DNA of 64,000 bases, taken from the NCBI GenBank assembly GCA_007449985.2, contig VIIQ02000089.1, positions 257,001 through 321,000 on the forward strand, read 5' to 3'. This DNA is from Desmodesmus armatus. Lineage: Eukaryota; Chlorophyta; Chlorophyceae; Sphaeropleales; Scenedesmaceae. Positions 51,401-63,128 of this stretch are shown in pieces (within the stretch, counting starts at the first letter, position 1; every line of letters begins with the position of its first letter). Made by a program: the position numbers and the translations under genes. The notes beneath the pieces were generated by a model, which had not been told where the DNA came from, did no database searches, and saw only the letters and a list, made by a program, of their open reading frames with translations.

Positions 51401-52475
51401 CTTCAGCTGCACCCAGGAGGAACAAGGCTTGCATCCACCCCGCTATGGTTGCTGCTGCTATTGCTGCTACGGCAGGAACACCGGGCATGTTGTGGTGAAG
51501 GTAGGATTTCATCATATGGATGCTGTCCCTGCTGCCGCGCCCTTGCTGCCATAGCTGCTGCCCCTGCTGCAGCTTTGCAGAGGCTTCCTTGTGCTGAGCC
51601 GTCATGACCCCTCCTGCGCCACTGCTGTAGGGCCATCAGGACTGAGGTGACAGCGCCACTACGCACCCTGGGGGCTAGCTGGACTTGCGCCGCACCATGC
51701 TTTTCAAGTATGCATCTTGACGCCCTGCTGTTGCTGCAACCACAACGGCTCCTGCTGCTGCTATGTTTGTAGTTGCAGGCCCTGGAGTCCCTTTGTTCTG
51801 CTGTGCTGCTGCCTACCTTCGTATCCGTCTTGCTTGAGCAGCGTTGTGTCGCCCCAGCCGTGCCACTGTGAGCGCTGGGCACTGCCATCCTGTGGGTCTG
51901 TGGGGTGCAAGCAGCAGGACAGCAGCAGCCAGTACAAGGGTGGGGTGTGTGAGTAAGTTGGGGGCGTCCAAACAATGTGTGATTTGAAATGAAGGGGCTC
52001 AAAAGGAGCTGTGACAGCAGGTTGCATCAGCAGTCGGCTTGGTTGGGAGGAAGACTGTGCTGTAGCTTCAACTACAGGGGGTGTATGGCGATGCATTGCT
52101 GTTGTGCGAACTGCAGTGCTGCTGCCTCTTGCATGCTGTACACATGTGTGGCTGACCACATGTCAGCTGCCTGCCAACACTTCAAAGATGTATACTTACT
52201 GACTGAGTGTTGTCCTGCTGCCCCCACTGGATACAGTGGGTGTTTGGTTTCAGCCAAGGGACACACTGTTGGCACACTCCTTGCATACCTGCACAAACAC
52301 ATGTGCACTGTCACCCCTCGCTGGCTGAAGCCCACATAAAGAGAAAGCATAAAAAAATCTATGTTTCCCTCCAAGCTCAGCAATGACAGGCATATTGAGC
52401 TCCTTCTGCTGCTGGCATGCATGTTTCTGCATGCCCCAGCACATGTGCAGCAAGGGTCAAGCTTACCGGACGCAT
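48432..52475 (-). CDS. Unrecognised protein with repeated WxGN...PxKGK motif, 8 exons
   Basis: Exons: 52475-52467, 51889-51817, 51339-51194, 50975-50882, 50709-50508, 49624-49426, 49275-49153, 48698-48432. Splice phases agree at every junction, giving about 370 residues starting MRPDGSAQRSQWHGWGDTTL. A motif occurs three times: DSWIGNIQ-IDPTKGKRALSP, DAWLGNIQIDPAKGKGHAAD and DAWLGNRMIQPNKGKKPVDD. A fourth, weaker one reads LPPIGKRPLSPP. The C-terminal part has WKVQYPDPYSATNSAKVDMY and ends RFVPFGGIAQEKGMTMNTIV to HFKR. There is no signal peptide, membrane segment or catalytic motif. The basic, Pro-rich, tryptophan-anchored repeats suggest a structural or microtubule/nucleic-acid binding role, but this is only a guess. 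The acceptor of exon 7 (ACAAG) is weak, and the 9-nt first exon is tentative. Confidence 0.6.
49795..50430 (-). repeat. Exon copies inside the WxGN gene (exons 5 and 6)
   Basis: Acceptor-side copies of exon 6 (QPNKGKKPVDDS) lie upstream of it at about 49795-49860, 49925-49970, 50020-50085 and 50150-50225. A donor-side copy of exon 5 (ADQDAWLGN) lies downstream of it at about 50374-50430. The copies use poly-G/C spacers less than elsewhere. Confidence 0.82.
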
Positions 52476-53160
52476 GGCTCGACTGCAGAAACACTGGTAT
52501 AGCTTTGACTGCCAAATGTGCTTCTATATGAATTCAACAGCTCCCCCCAGCTCTTCGGGTTCGTTTCTTGAGGAGCTGGCCCCATGTCAGTTCTTACGAC
52601 AGCTGATCGATGTCACTCATATACAGAGTTACCAGGATGATTGGTAAATAGTTAATAAGGCTCCCAAAGCACCCTCGGACCAGTTCATTTCGGGCCCACT
52701 GACAGTTGAGTCATTCGTGTGACGATGCCAGTGACCCGGACGGATAGGCTACGGATCTCGGCACCAAGGATGGCCGAACCATTATTTTGAATGGAACTGT
52801 CGTCGGTACGTCTTTCCCGCCCTGTCACCCGTCGGTACTCCCTCCTCAACTTCTTCGCTGCACACTCCTGTTGGCGTGTGCCTTTGATGGCCGATTTGTA
52901 GCTGGTTACAACTTGAATCAGTTGGGTTGGCTGGCTGGGCCCTGGCTGCGGCATGGGCATCAGGAGGAGGTCTCAGATGCAGTGCTGGGGGTCTGCACAT
53001 ACCTTAGGGGCTCTCACGTTATGCGTGGTGGCCTTGCAAGGTGCGTAACGGTGTGGTGTACGCTTTCAATACTACGTGAGCAGCACGCCTCAAGCAGTGG
53101 GTCACAGCCAGGAGCCACATCACCCCGCATGTGCTGTTGTTGCGCTCTGCAACCCTGCAG
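52476..53160. other. Divergent region; 5' end of the protease gene not resolved
   Basis: This region separates the WxGN gene from the Kazal exon on the other strand. It should contain the first exon(s) and signal peptide of the Kazal-protease gene. Several ATGs and donor-like sites exist (for example AAG|GTGCGT at 53039), but none gives a convincing signal peptide in phase. Confidence 0.4.
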
Positions 53161-56100
53161 GTGTTCTGGTGCAAGTTGGCGCAGCAGCACCTCTGTGCGG
53201 TGACAACTGTTCAGTAACAGTACGTCCTGTGTGTGGAGCAGACGGCAGGTCATACAGCAACGGCTGTGTGGCCTCCTGCGCGGGAGTTGCAGTGTCATCA
53301 CAGGGCTACTGTGAAGGTGGGGAGTACACTGAACATACGGGTATCGCAGGACCAGCTAGATTTCTTTCCCTGCATCAATATGACAGGCAACTGTTTTGAA
53401 GACAGTAGGGGAACAGCTGTTGTCCTTGTATTGCCAGCCTTGCAGCCACATGGGTTGCTGAGTCCCAGCTTGTGTCCAAGAATTGATCCGTTGCATCCCC
53501 ACAGACAACTGGGGTGCTTTGTGCAGGATTGGGGTCAGTTCAGGCTCTTTCCCACACAAGCACGAGGGCCTGACTGGTCATGCATGCATGGTCTGCCTGC
53601 GACACCATTCTAACACACCCCGCACCTGCTGACGGTGCTGAGGTCCCCCGCATGCCTCCCGCCCTGACGCACTCCCCACCCTGTGCTGACATGGCATGGT
53701 GCATGTCCTGCACACCTGCAGGAGACAAGGTGCGCTTTAAGCAGCCAGCCAGCAGCATCACTTTCCTGCACAGCCCCTGGCGCGCAGCAAAGGAGTCTGG
53801 GCATGTGATCACAGCCGAGGTGATGAACAAGTTTGCAGCAGAAGGCTTTGTGTACCGAGGGAAGGTCGACATGGCGCAGATCAACCAGCGCACAGGCTAC
53901 AAGGCTGCTCCGGCACATAGGTGGGTGCTGTGTGTTGCGACACCTGCAGCTGCTGTTGCCTGTGAAGAGAGCTATGCCGCCGCTGCATCTCCTGCAGGGG
54001 GAGAGATGACGCGGAGTGCCAGGCACACCGCGTTGGTTGAGGGGCGAGTGTGTGTGTCTGCGCCGCAGTCGCCACGTCCCCACCGTGGCCCCAGGTGCAT
54101 AAGACACCCTAGGGGTCCTGCGGCAGCAGCAACTTGCTCCTGGGTCCCCTCACACCCTTTCCTGTTGGCTATGTTCACCAGGGCACTGGCAGCTATGAGC
54201 CAGTGATGCTGTCAGGCAGGTCAGCAGGAAAGGGTGTGAAGAGGGCCCAGCAGCCACATCCTCCTGCAGGATTATCACACGCGGACACCCTATGTGCACT
54301 GAAGTGCTGCACGTGAGCGCAGGCCGTTCCAATGCGACCCTGCACCAAAGGAACGACCTGCGCACATGCACAGCGCTTCAGTGCACATAGGGTCTCCACC
54401 TGCACTGTCCTCAGTACTCTGCAAGTGTTCATTTCCTGCATTACGACGCGGCTTCCCTATCACCCTCACTGCTATTTCCACCTATTTCGCACGCCTGCGC
54501 AGGGGCCCCACCCCTAAGGAGCACAGCGCCATGTTCCAGCAGGAGGCCAGCACAACAGCCACCCAAGCAGCAGCACGGCCCAGCACGCAGGCCAACAAGA
54601 CAGCAGCGGCAACAGCTCCAACAACAGCAGCAGGCAGCAGCCAAGCAGCAGCAGCAGCTAAGCCCCTGGAGGGTGGTATGGCGGATGAGAAGGTGCCTCC
54701 AAGGACTCCTCCTGCTGCTGCTGCTGTGGAAGCCCGGCCGGCTCAGGCCTCGGGCAGCCTTGATGTTGCAGTCGTGCGCGTGGACAACGCTGGCAACCTG
54801 TACACTAAAACGTGAGGAGGCGGGAGGCACGCGCGGTGGGGCAGGCGGAGGGGGAGAAGGCGTAGGGTGTGGCAAGGGTGTTGCTGCATGTGGCCATGGC
54901 AAGGGGGGCCCAGGGGGGGGGGGGGAAGTGTAGCTAAGCCTCTGGAGGGTGGCATGGCTGAGAAGGTGCCTCCTAGGGCTCCTGCTGCTGTGGAAGCCTA
55001 GCCGGCTCAGGCCTCCGGCAGCCTTGACGTTGCAGACGTGCGCGTGGACAACGCTGGCAACCTGTACTCCAAAACGTGAGGAGGCGGGAGGGGGAGGGGA
55101 GAGGAAAGGCATTTGTGTGGAGGCTGGAGGGCAGAGGGATTGTTGGTGTCAGCAGACAGTAGAGAGGTTGATGCATGTGCGCATACGCAGGTGACATGGT
55201 CGGCAAGGGGGTTGCTGCATGTGGGCATGGTTGGGGGGGGGGGGTGGAAGGAAAGTCCTGACCAACTCCACAACAAGTCACATGCTGCTGCCGCTGCCGC
55301 TGCCGCTCCCTGAACACATCTGCAGGTACACATACGACCCAGCCCGCTACGCCCAGATGGCATACGCCCCCTTCAACCCAGCAGGCGCCACCCTCGTAGA
55401 GAACAAGGTCAGCACTGGGGCAGCCACCAAAGTAGCAGCAGCGACACCAGCAGCGCAGCAGCAGCGTGCAGCAAAGGCAGCAGTGGACCCCACCACCTCT
55501 GCCGCAGCAGCAAAGCCCGGTCCTGCCTCCGCTACCAGCAGCAGCAGCAGCAGGCAGGCGCCTGGCGCAGCAGGCAGGGTCCCAGCAGCAGGGTCCCAGG
55601 GGGGTAGTGCAGCAGGCACAGCGGTGCGCGCGCCAGTCACGACAGAACGCAAGGCAACGAGCGGCGGCCCGTTGTCTGCTGCTCCTGCTGCCGCTGCTGT
55701 CAGTCGGCAGCAGGCGCCGGAGGGGGCCACCAAGCTGGACTTGCAGCAGCAGCAGGCTGCTGGTCAGGGGAGAGGGCGGGAGCAGCAGCAGACCCCTCCA
55801 GCTGCGTTAGCCGGCAATGCCACCAGCAATGCCACCAGCAGTGGCACTAGCACTAGCAATGGCACCAGCAGCATGAATGTAACAGCTGGTGCCAACGGCA
55901 CTGCTGCCGCAGCCAATGCCACCCAAGCAGTCGCTCCTGGGCAGCAGAGCGGCGCGGCAGCAGCAGCAGACCTGCTTGCTGGGGTCACACCTCAGCAGCA
56001 GCAGCCGCTGAAGCAGAAGCTCATGGCCCCTGCTGCCCCCTTGCAGCTAGAAAAGGAGGCTCTCACACGCGTCCAGCAGCAGCAGCCGCTGTCTGCTGCC

Positions 56101-58630
56101 GCAAACGTGAAACGGCCCGACTACATGACCACCCCGGTCAGGCAGGGCATGTCGGAGCTGGCTAAGGATGCTGTACGGCAGGCCCTTGGCAGCAGCAGCA
56201 GCAGCAGCAGCGGTAAGGTTACTGACCCAGTGCAGAAGGTGGAGCTGATTCCAGAGCTTGCTGCTGTGGACCCGAAGGCCTTTGGGGAGCAGCCGCTGCT
56301 GCCAGCCGCACCCAGCAGCAGCAGCAGCAGCAGTGGCAGCAAGGCTGCTGCTGCTGCTGCTGCCCCTGTGCAGGGGGCGAATCTCAAGCTTGAAAGCGCA
56401 GCACAGCAGCCGAAGCAGCAGCAGCAGCAGCAGCAGCAGCCAAAGCAGCAGCGGGGGCCTCAGCAGATGTCTGCAGCGACAATAGTGACAGAGGAGGCAG
56501 CGGGGGCTGCGGAGGCAGATGATGATGCAACGGCAGCAGTGCCGGCGCCCGCTGCAAGTAAACCAGTAGCACCCACAGCTGCTGCAAGCAACGCAGGCCC
56601 CACCAAAGCAGCGCCGGCAGCGCCGGCAGCAGCACCCGCTGCTGCAACAACGCCATTGGCAGCCACAACCAAACGGGAGGCTGCAACAGTAGGGACGCCT
56701 GCAACGAAGCAAGCACCAGCAGCAGCACCAGCAGCAGGAGCAGCAGCGCCAGGAGCACCCAAGCCAGCAGGCCAACAGCAGCAGTCCCAGCCAGCTGCTG
56801 CTATTTCAGGGGCCGCACCCAAAACACCGGCGGTCCCCTCCAAGCAGGTGACAGGAGCAGCAGCAGCAGCAGACCCTGCCCCTGCCCCTGCCCCTGCTCC
56901 CACTCCTTCAACCGCTGCCCCTTCCTCCAGCGCCAACCCACCACCACCACCAGCAGCAGCAGCAGCAGCAACAGCTACTGTGCAGCCAGTCAGCAGCAGC
57001 AGCAGCAGCAGTGGGGCTGAGAAGGCTCCTGGAGGTGCCCGCCCGCCGGCCAAGGCCCTGCCCCCCTGTGACAGCCAGGGGCTGCACTGCCGTGACAAGA
57101 TCTTGGCAACTTCGCCTATGTTTGGCACGCAGTCGCCCAACGGGAAGTTCATGGATTACTCATGGATGGCCGGCAAGGGGCGCATCAGTGGGGTGAAGAT
57201 GTTCTACAATAAGACCAGCGGCTGTGTGAGGGGCCTGCAGCTGACCTACAAGCCCACTGGTGGTGCAGCCGCCGGCAGCAGTGGCAGCGATGGCCGCAGC
57301 AGTGGCAGCAATGGCGGCAGCAGTGGCCCGGTGGTGAAGCTGCTGGGCAGCGGCTACACGCATGCTGGCATTGTGGTGAGGGAGCTGCGGCTCAAGGAGG
57401 GAGAAGTCATAGGCAAGGCTGAGGTCTGGGACCCCAAGTGAGTGATGTGGCCGGGGCAATGAGTGTTCGCAGAGGGAGCTGTGGTGCAGGTGATCAAATT
57501 TTCATGGGGGGAATGGGCTTGCAATGTTTGTTTTGAAAGCAGTAGCTGTACAGTACCAGCCGTGTGTTTGTCTGTGGGTTGAACGGTAGTGTCCATGTGT
57601 GTGTCTGTGTGGTGCAGGTGCATCAAGTTCTTGCGCCTGTACACCAGCGAGGGCTAGGTCGAATGCTGCTGACACCTTGAAACATGCTACTGAGACCTTC
57701 AAATATGTGTGTCTGCGTTGTGCAGGTGCATCAAGTTCCTGCGCTTGTACACCAGCAAGGGGCAGAAGGTGGCCGTGGGCAGGATGGAGCCAGGGTCCGA
57801 GGGCCAGGCTCGCAACGTCACCAAAAACAGGGACAACGGCATGCTGGTAGCGGTCAAGGGCTGGCAAGACCCACCCAAGAAGCACGGTGCGTGACATACC
57901 GACCGGGTGGGGGAGGGCTGAAAATATGGTGTCACTCCCTACAGACTGAAATCTGCCAAGTTGCATTGGTGAAGTGCATCGCACTGACACCGATTATCTT
58001 CGGCGGGCCTGGCTGTCTGACACAATGTACCTGGCATGTGTCGCCCCACCTGCTACTGCTGCTCTGTGTGCAGCTGCTACTGCCAAGAAGCCTGCAGGCA
58101 GCTCGCCAGGTGTCCTGAAGCAGCTGCAGTTCGTATGGGCAGCCCCCTACTGCGACCACAAGTGCACCCCACCAGCAGCAGTAGCAGCAGCAGCACCAGC
58201 CGCTGCTGCTGCTGCCCCTGCTGCCGGCCAGCCCCAGGAGCCTACAGGGACTATCATCACAGAGTCAGGGTCTCTTCCCAATGCAGGCCACAAGCGGCGG
58301 CTGCTCCAGCAGCAGCAGCAGCAGCAGTGGCTGTCTGGCAGCATTGACCGCCGGCTGAGTGCTCAACAGCACCTGCAGGAGGCCCGGCAGCGGCAGCGGC
58401 TGGCAGCAGCAGCAGCAGCAGCAGAGGCCCAGCAGCCGCCATTGCTGCTGGATGTGCTGCAGGAGGATGAGCAGGGGCCAGCAGCAGAGGCACAGCAGCA
58501 GCAGCAGCAGCGGCGGCGGCTGGCGGCGGCAGCAGCAGAGGTTCAGGAGCCTGCTTTGGAGGGGGTGGAGGACGATGCTTGGGCAACAGCAGAGCTAGAG
58601 ACGGCTGCAGCACTGCAGCAGGGGCTGTGG

Positions 58631-58662
<32 letters not shown>

Positions 58663-59921
58663 TGTCGCCCTTACCAGCAGCAGCAGCAGCAGCAGCGCCA
58701 ATGGCAGCGTCGTGGTTCCTGCTAACATCCACCGAATGCTGAGTGTGATCAAGCCTGACAACAGGCTTCCCTGCCCTGTGAAGTCCTTCCCCTACTATTC
58801 CATGGGCCAAATCAAGGCGAAGGCCTCAGACGGGGGCTTTGTGTGCTCAGGAGGCCTCATCGGCAGTAATAGGGTGCTTACTGCGGGGCACTGCGTGTGG
58901 GACGATCGCAATGGGCAGGGGCCGTTCAAGGACCTTCGATTTGCACCTGGGCAGTGGAAGGTGAGCTTGGGGGGGGGGGGGGGGGGGAGGCAGGGGGCAG
59001 GAGTCTCGTGGATGGACTGTGTATGGGATGTGGCGTATGGGATGGTTTCTTGTCAGTGTGTTGCCAGTGTGATATGGTTGGTAGATGTATTTTTTTGGCT
59101 GTCTGTACATACGTCGGTAGTCAGCAGGCAAGTGCAGCCCAGGCGTCTGTTGAATGCAGATCCCCCTGACGTGATAAGTTTATGCTCTGGTACCCCCACA
59201 CCCGCCCGTAGAAAGCAGCTGCTGCAGCAGCAGCACAAAAGGCTGGAGGCGTTGCCAGATATGCTGATGTATGCCTGCACGTATGCTTCCGTTGCCCCGA
59301 CCCTGAACCCTGAACCCCAACCCCTGTCTGTCTGCCGTTTGTGCAGGTTGGGGCCAAGGTGGAGTCGCCGTTAGGCTTTGTGGACTGGGACTACGTCACT
59401 CTTTTCGACAGCTACATCAATGACCCGGATGGCGAGGGACTGCCGTTCGATGTGGCCGTCATCACGCTAAACAAGCCCGTTGGAACTGAGCTGGGATGGC
59501 TCGGGGTTCGGGCTGATGCTCCGCCCTGCAGAGCGACACCCCTCTCACTAAACCTCGCTGGTTATCCCGGCGAGGATCCTGAGAACCCCGGGTGGGTGGT
59601 TGGGCCGGCGGTTGCTTCTACGACAAGTGTGACGTCAGTTACTCCTGCAGTGTGAGCATTACAAATCACACATGTGACAGCTTCGTGGGCCAAAGTGGGG
59701 CGCCGATGTTCGATGACGAGAATTACGTGCGTGCGGTACACACGCTGGGCGTACTTCCGGGCTTCAGCAGTACGAATGGCGCGATCACAATCCAGAAGTT
59801 CATGCTGGATAACGTCATGGGGTATTGGCGGGACACGAGTGGCTACAGCCAGACGAAGACTGCCGCACAGGCTGCACGGGCGGAGTCGGCCAAACGGGGC
59901 AAGAAGAGGTTCAGGCGCTGA
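53161..59921 (+). CDS. Secreted multidomain protein: Kazal inhibitor, jacalin-like domain, trypsin-fold protease (5' incomplete)
   Basis: Exons: 53161-53316, 53722-53920, 54503-54811, 55326-57437, 57726-57886, 58074-58960, 59347-59921. Phases match. The first exon is a Kazal module with cysteines spaced C-x3-C-x7-C-x10-C-x3-C-x10-C and the PVCGADGRSYSNGC signature. Then come an unknown segment (VRFKQPASSITFLHSPWRAA) and a long Ala/Gln/Ser/Pro-rich linker with six N-glycosylation sequons near 55812-55925. A jacalin-like fold follows (GRISGVKMFYNKTSGCVRGL, then ELRLKEGEVIGKAEVWDPKC and IKFLRLYTSKGQ). A poly-Gln region precedes a trypsin-fold protease with TAGHC (His codon 58889), FDVAVITL (Asp 59449) and GQSGAP (Ser 59694), close to bacterial V8-like enzymes. 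One base seems missing near CCCCGGG at 59586-59592. Extracellular or wall location is inferred. The signal peptide was not found. Confidence 0.78.
54928..55081 (+). repeat. Donor-side copy of an exon of the Kazal-protease gene
   Basis: The end of exon 54503-54811 (EKVPPRxP to RVDNAGNLYTKT and donor) recurs downstream, with a stop from a CCC-to-CTAG change and a deletion. A poly-G tract separates it from the exon. Confidence 0.88.
57605..57660 (+). repeat. Acceptor-side copy of the jacalin-domain exon
   Basis: GTGCAG followed by CIKFLRLYTSEG recurs about 108 bp upstream of the real exon at 57726 and ends in TAG. Using it instead would truncate the protein. Confidence 0.88.
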
Positions 59922-62900
59922 GTGCTGTGCGCAACTCCCACCAGTCCTGCTGCACCTTGCTACGCCGCACTGCATATAATTTGTGCTTGTCTGACGACGG
60001 TGGTTGTGAGAGCCTTCCTTTAGCCGCACCTTCTGCTCATGGGTAGACTGCTGCCTGTGGTGGTGGGGTTTGTGTGACGGCTGCTAGCCCCGAGTGCCCC
60101 CAGGTGTGTGTACAGCCCTGTTTGTTGTACAGTGCTTGCGTGTGCTGCTGCACTGGCGAGTGTGGCTTGTGACTGCACCGTGGCTTGGTGCGCATGGTTT
60201 TCGTGTGTGCATCGGAGTGGGTACTCCCCTTGTTGTATATCTGTGTGGCTGGTTGTGATGTCATTGCACCGCCATTAGGACATGGTGTTTCTTGCAGAGC
60301 AGCAGCAGCCCCAGGGTCAAGCCTATACGGTGCCGGTGTGTCACTGCATCCACTTCCTTGGGTGGAGACGAGTGTTAGGATCATTGAGGGTCGTGATCAA
60401 GACTGGAAATTGAGCGAAACGCTGGACAGGCATGTTGCGTGCACCTGCTGTGTGCGTCTCATCATACCATGTTGTTGGCTGCACTTTGCTCATTAGCTTT
60501 CTGGCTGCTGGCAGTAGCAGGCTCATGAGATCAGATCAGACAGTGGCAGGCCAGGTGCGTTTTTGTGTGACCCAGTAGCCTTGTTGGTAGGGCCCGGTAG
60601 CCTTTGTTGTGTTGAAGGGAGCGACAGCTGATCTGGAGCACACAGACACACAGCCCGCCTCTCTATGGTGCTGTTGAGTGAATGGGTGCACTGTACATTG
60701 CCACCACCACCACTGTACAGTGCACCACATGTGGCCTCATCCCCTTGACTGTCAGGTGTCCCGTTGCTGCTGATTCACGGTGACTGGTTTGTGCCACTGT
60801 TTGAAAGTCCTGTTTTCAATGCCACCCCTTGTGGGGCTCTCTTGGTTGTGTCCCCTTGTGCAGCCTACATACGTATGTACGTGTGATTGGCAGCCACATT
60901 GGAGGGCAAGAGGAGGGCCGCTTCGTATGTCAGGGCTCTCCTGTATGGGGAGGGTGGCTCTTGCTTGTAGGGTATAGGTACAGTTACGCTTACAATGATT
61001 GAGCACGGCGAAGCCGTGCAAGCCACAAGGGAGCCAGGGGCTCATGGGGTTCAGGTCAGGGTTTGAGTGCAAGTCAGCAGCACAGTATGTGGCAGCAGCG
61101 CTGGCTCTGTGACCATGTGCAACCCGCCTGCCCATGCTGCCCCACTTCGTACCGTGGTGCTGTAGCATGGAGGCTCCCAGGCTACTAGCACGTAGTAAGT
61201 GATCTGTCTCGGTCATGGCCTGTCTTTGCCAAAGGCAGACATTGGCGCTGGAGTTCTGGTGGCCATACTCTATGTCCGAAAACAGATGTGGGTGTGCAGT
61301 GTGGCTGCTTTCTTTCAGGTGGTGCATGCTGATGCCGAGCTGCATATGGACGCCTTGGTTCATTGCACTTTACACCTTACGACTTTGTTAGACCTTATGC
61401 GCATGCATGCTGTGCATCACATGCGCAACCTGCCCTCCTTACTACTGGGTGTGCAGCAGGCGGCCAGACGCAATTGTCCTGAGGGCGAGCACTTTCGTTC
61501 GCACTGTTTTCTGTACTGCCAGCCACTGTCAGGCCCGGATTGCGTACATGCAGGATGTTGGGTGGTGGAACGGTTGACGGTGCTATGCAGCTTGCATACC
61601 CGTCTTTACGTAAGGCACACCACATCGTCCTGCTGAGCCGTTGATTGCTGTCCTGTGATATGCACGACGATGTGTCCGGCCTTCCTTTTCGTATGTAGCA
61701 GCGTATACTAGCAGCGTACTCACTTCACCATGTGCAGCAGCTGGAACGCATGCTTGCATCGTGATCCTGATGCATTGCAGGGTGGTGGCTGGTGGGTTTA
61801 GGGGGCCATTGGGGTTGAGCGCCTGGGGCGCTGTGCCCTGTAGGCCTAGTAGGCTTAGTACCTGGTGCCCGTCCCAACCCTGTTGTGTGACTGTTGCAGC
61901 ATTGTACATTGTGTAAGCTTCAGCTTAGCAAGCTTGTGTATATGTTCCTCGCTTGTGCTTGTGCAGCTTGTGTCTTTTGTGACTTGTCTTCGAGGTGTTG
62001 AAACCCTAGGGGGTTTTGTTTCTTTGTCCAGTCATGGGCACGGCGGAGGGGCCAACAGCATTGTTGATCATCAACAGAGAGAGGCGGGCAAAGTTGCTGG
62101 CTATATCGGTGGGGCCTGCCGATAAGCCAGGCAGGCAGGCACACAGGTGGCATGGGTGGAGCATGACATGACTGCCCTGAACACGAGGGCTTGGAATGGC
62201 CATACTTTGGACGGTCCTGAACCAAGGGCTGGATATGGCACACTTGCTAGTATATACGGCGTGTTTTGGCCTTATGGCATGTAGGAAGAGGATTGCGCAT
62301 AGCCTGCGCGCTTGCTGGGCCGAGCACACAGGGCTTGCCCATGCATGTGGGGTGTTTGGGGCAACTTGGCAGGATGTGGTTCATACCACGTATCCCTGTA
62401 GGGTGTACTGTTCAGGTAGCACACTCACACACAAGCTGTTGGGAGTTTGTGTGTGTTTGTAGGTGGCGCACCGATGCATGAGTAGCGGACAGATTAGCAC
62501 GGCAGCATTGTCAAGGGTTTTCATAGCTCAATGCAGTTTGGTGGCTGCCTTGGGCGGTGAGACTCAGGAGTTGGGGATGTGTGGCTGCATTCAGGGATTG
62601 CCTGCTTGCATCCATTGAATGCGAGATAGGCAACAGCATTGGCTCTGTAGTAGTGACCTCACTGATGGCACCATGGCAGGGTATGGTAACAGCACTTGTT
62701 GGCAAACCCTGTACACAAGTGATGTGTCGCCTACTAGGACGATCCAGTCATGCATTGTAGGCTAGTTCTGTGTCCTCCTTGCGGCCACGTACGTGAATGG
62801 TCGAAATGCAGTAGCAGCTGGTTGCCGCAACCAGGCTAGCCATTATACAACGTCAACGCTATCGCGTCTCAAGTGCAGGCCTTTGCTGTGGGCTGATGCA

Positions 62901-63128
62901 TGAGCCGCGACTGAGTCAAACCAACATCTCACGATATTTTCAACCGCCAGACATTGGGGACATAAATGCCATTATTCTCAGAAGGAAATCTCCATCTTTA
63001 CAAAGCGGTCACTCTGCCAGAATAGTGGCACTACTGCAGATTGGAGCAGATGCCACGCGTCAAGTTCGGCGATCGTCCACATCACTTCAAAGCCCACACA
63101 AAAACACCGCCCCCCTGATTCCCAAATG
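59922..63128. other. Gene-free stretch, 3' of the protease gene and of SWEET
   Basis: The genes on either side are convergent. Only short, composition-driven ORFs are present on both strands. A TGTAA lies at 61912-61916, far from the protease stop. No exon copies or poly-G/C arrays are seen, in contrast to the introns elsewhere. Confidence 0.5.
62998..63002 (-). promoter_or_regulatory. Candidate TGTAA poly(A) signal of the SWEET gene
   Basis: TTACA on the plus strand, about 130 nt past the SWEET stop codon. Confidence 0.4.

Noticed and set aside
56047..57152. Long minus-strand ORFs under the protease linker
   Set aside because: They are antisense shadows of the Ala/Gln/Ser-rich linker; CAG/GCA repeats keep several frames open. 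The plus-strand frame has the domain motifs and matching splice phases.
59922..63128. Small ORFs downstream of the protease as genes
   Set aside because: They are short, lack family motifs and do not form phase-consistent exon chains.
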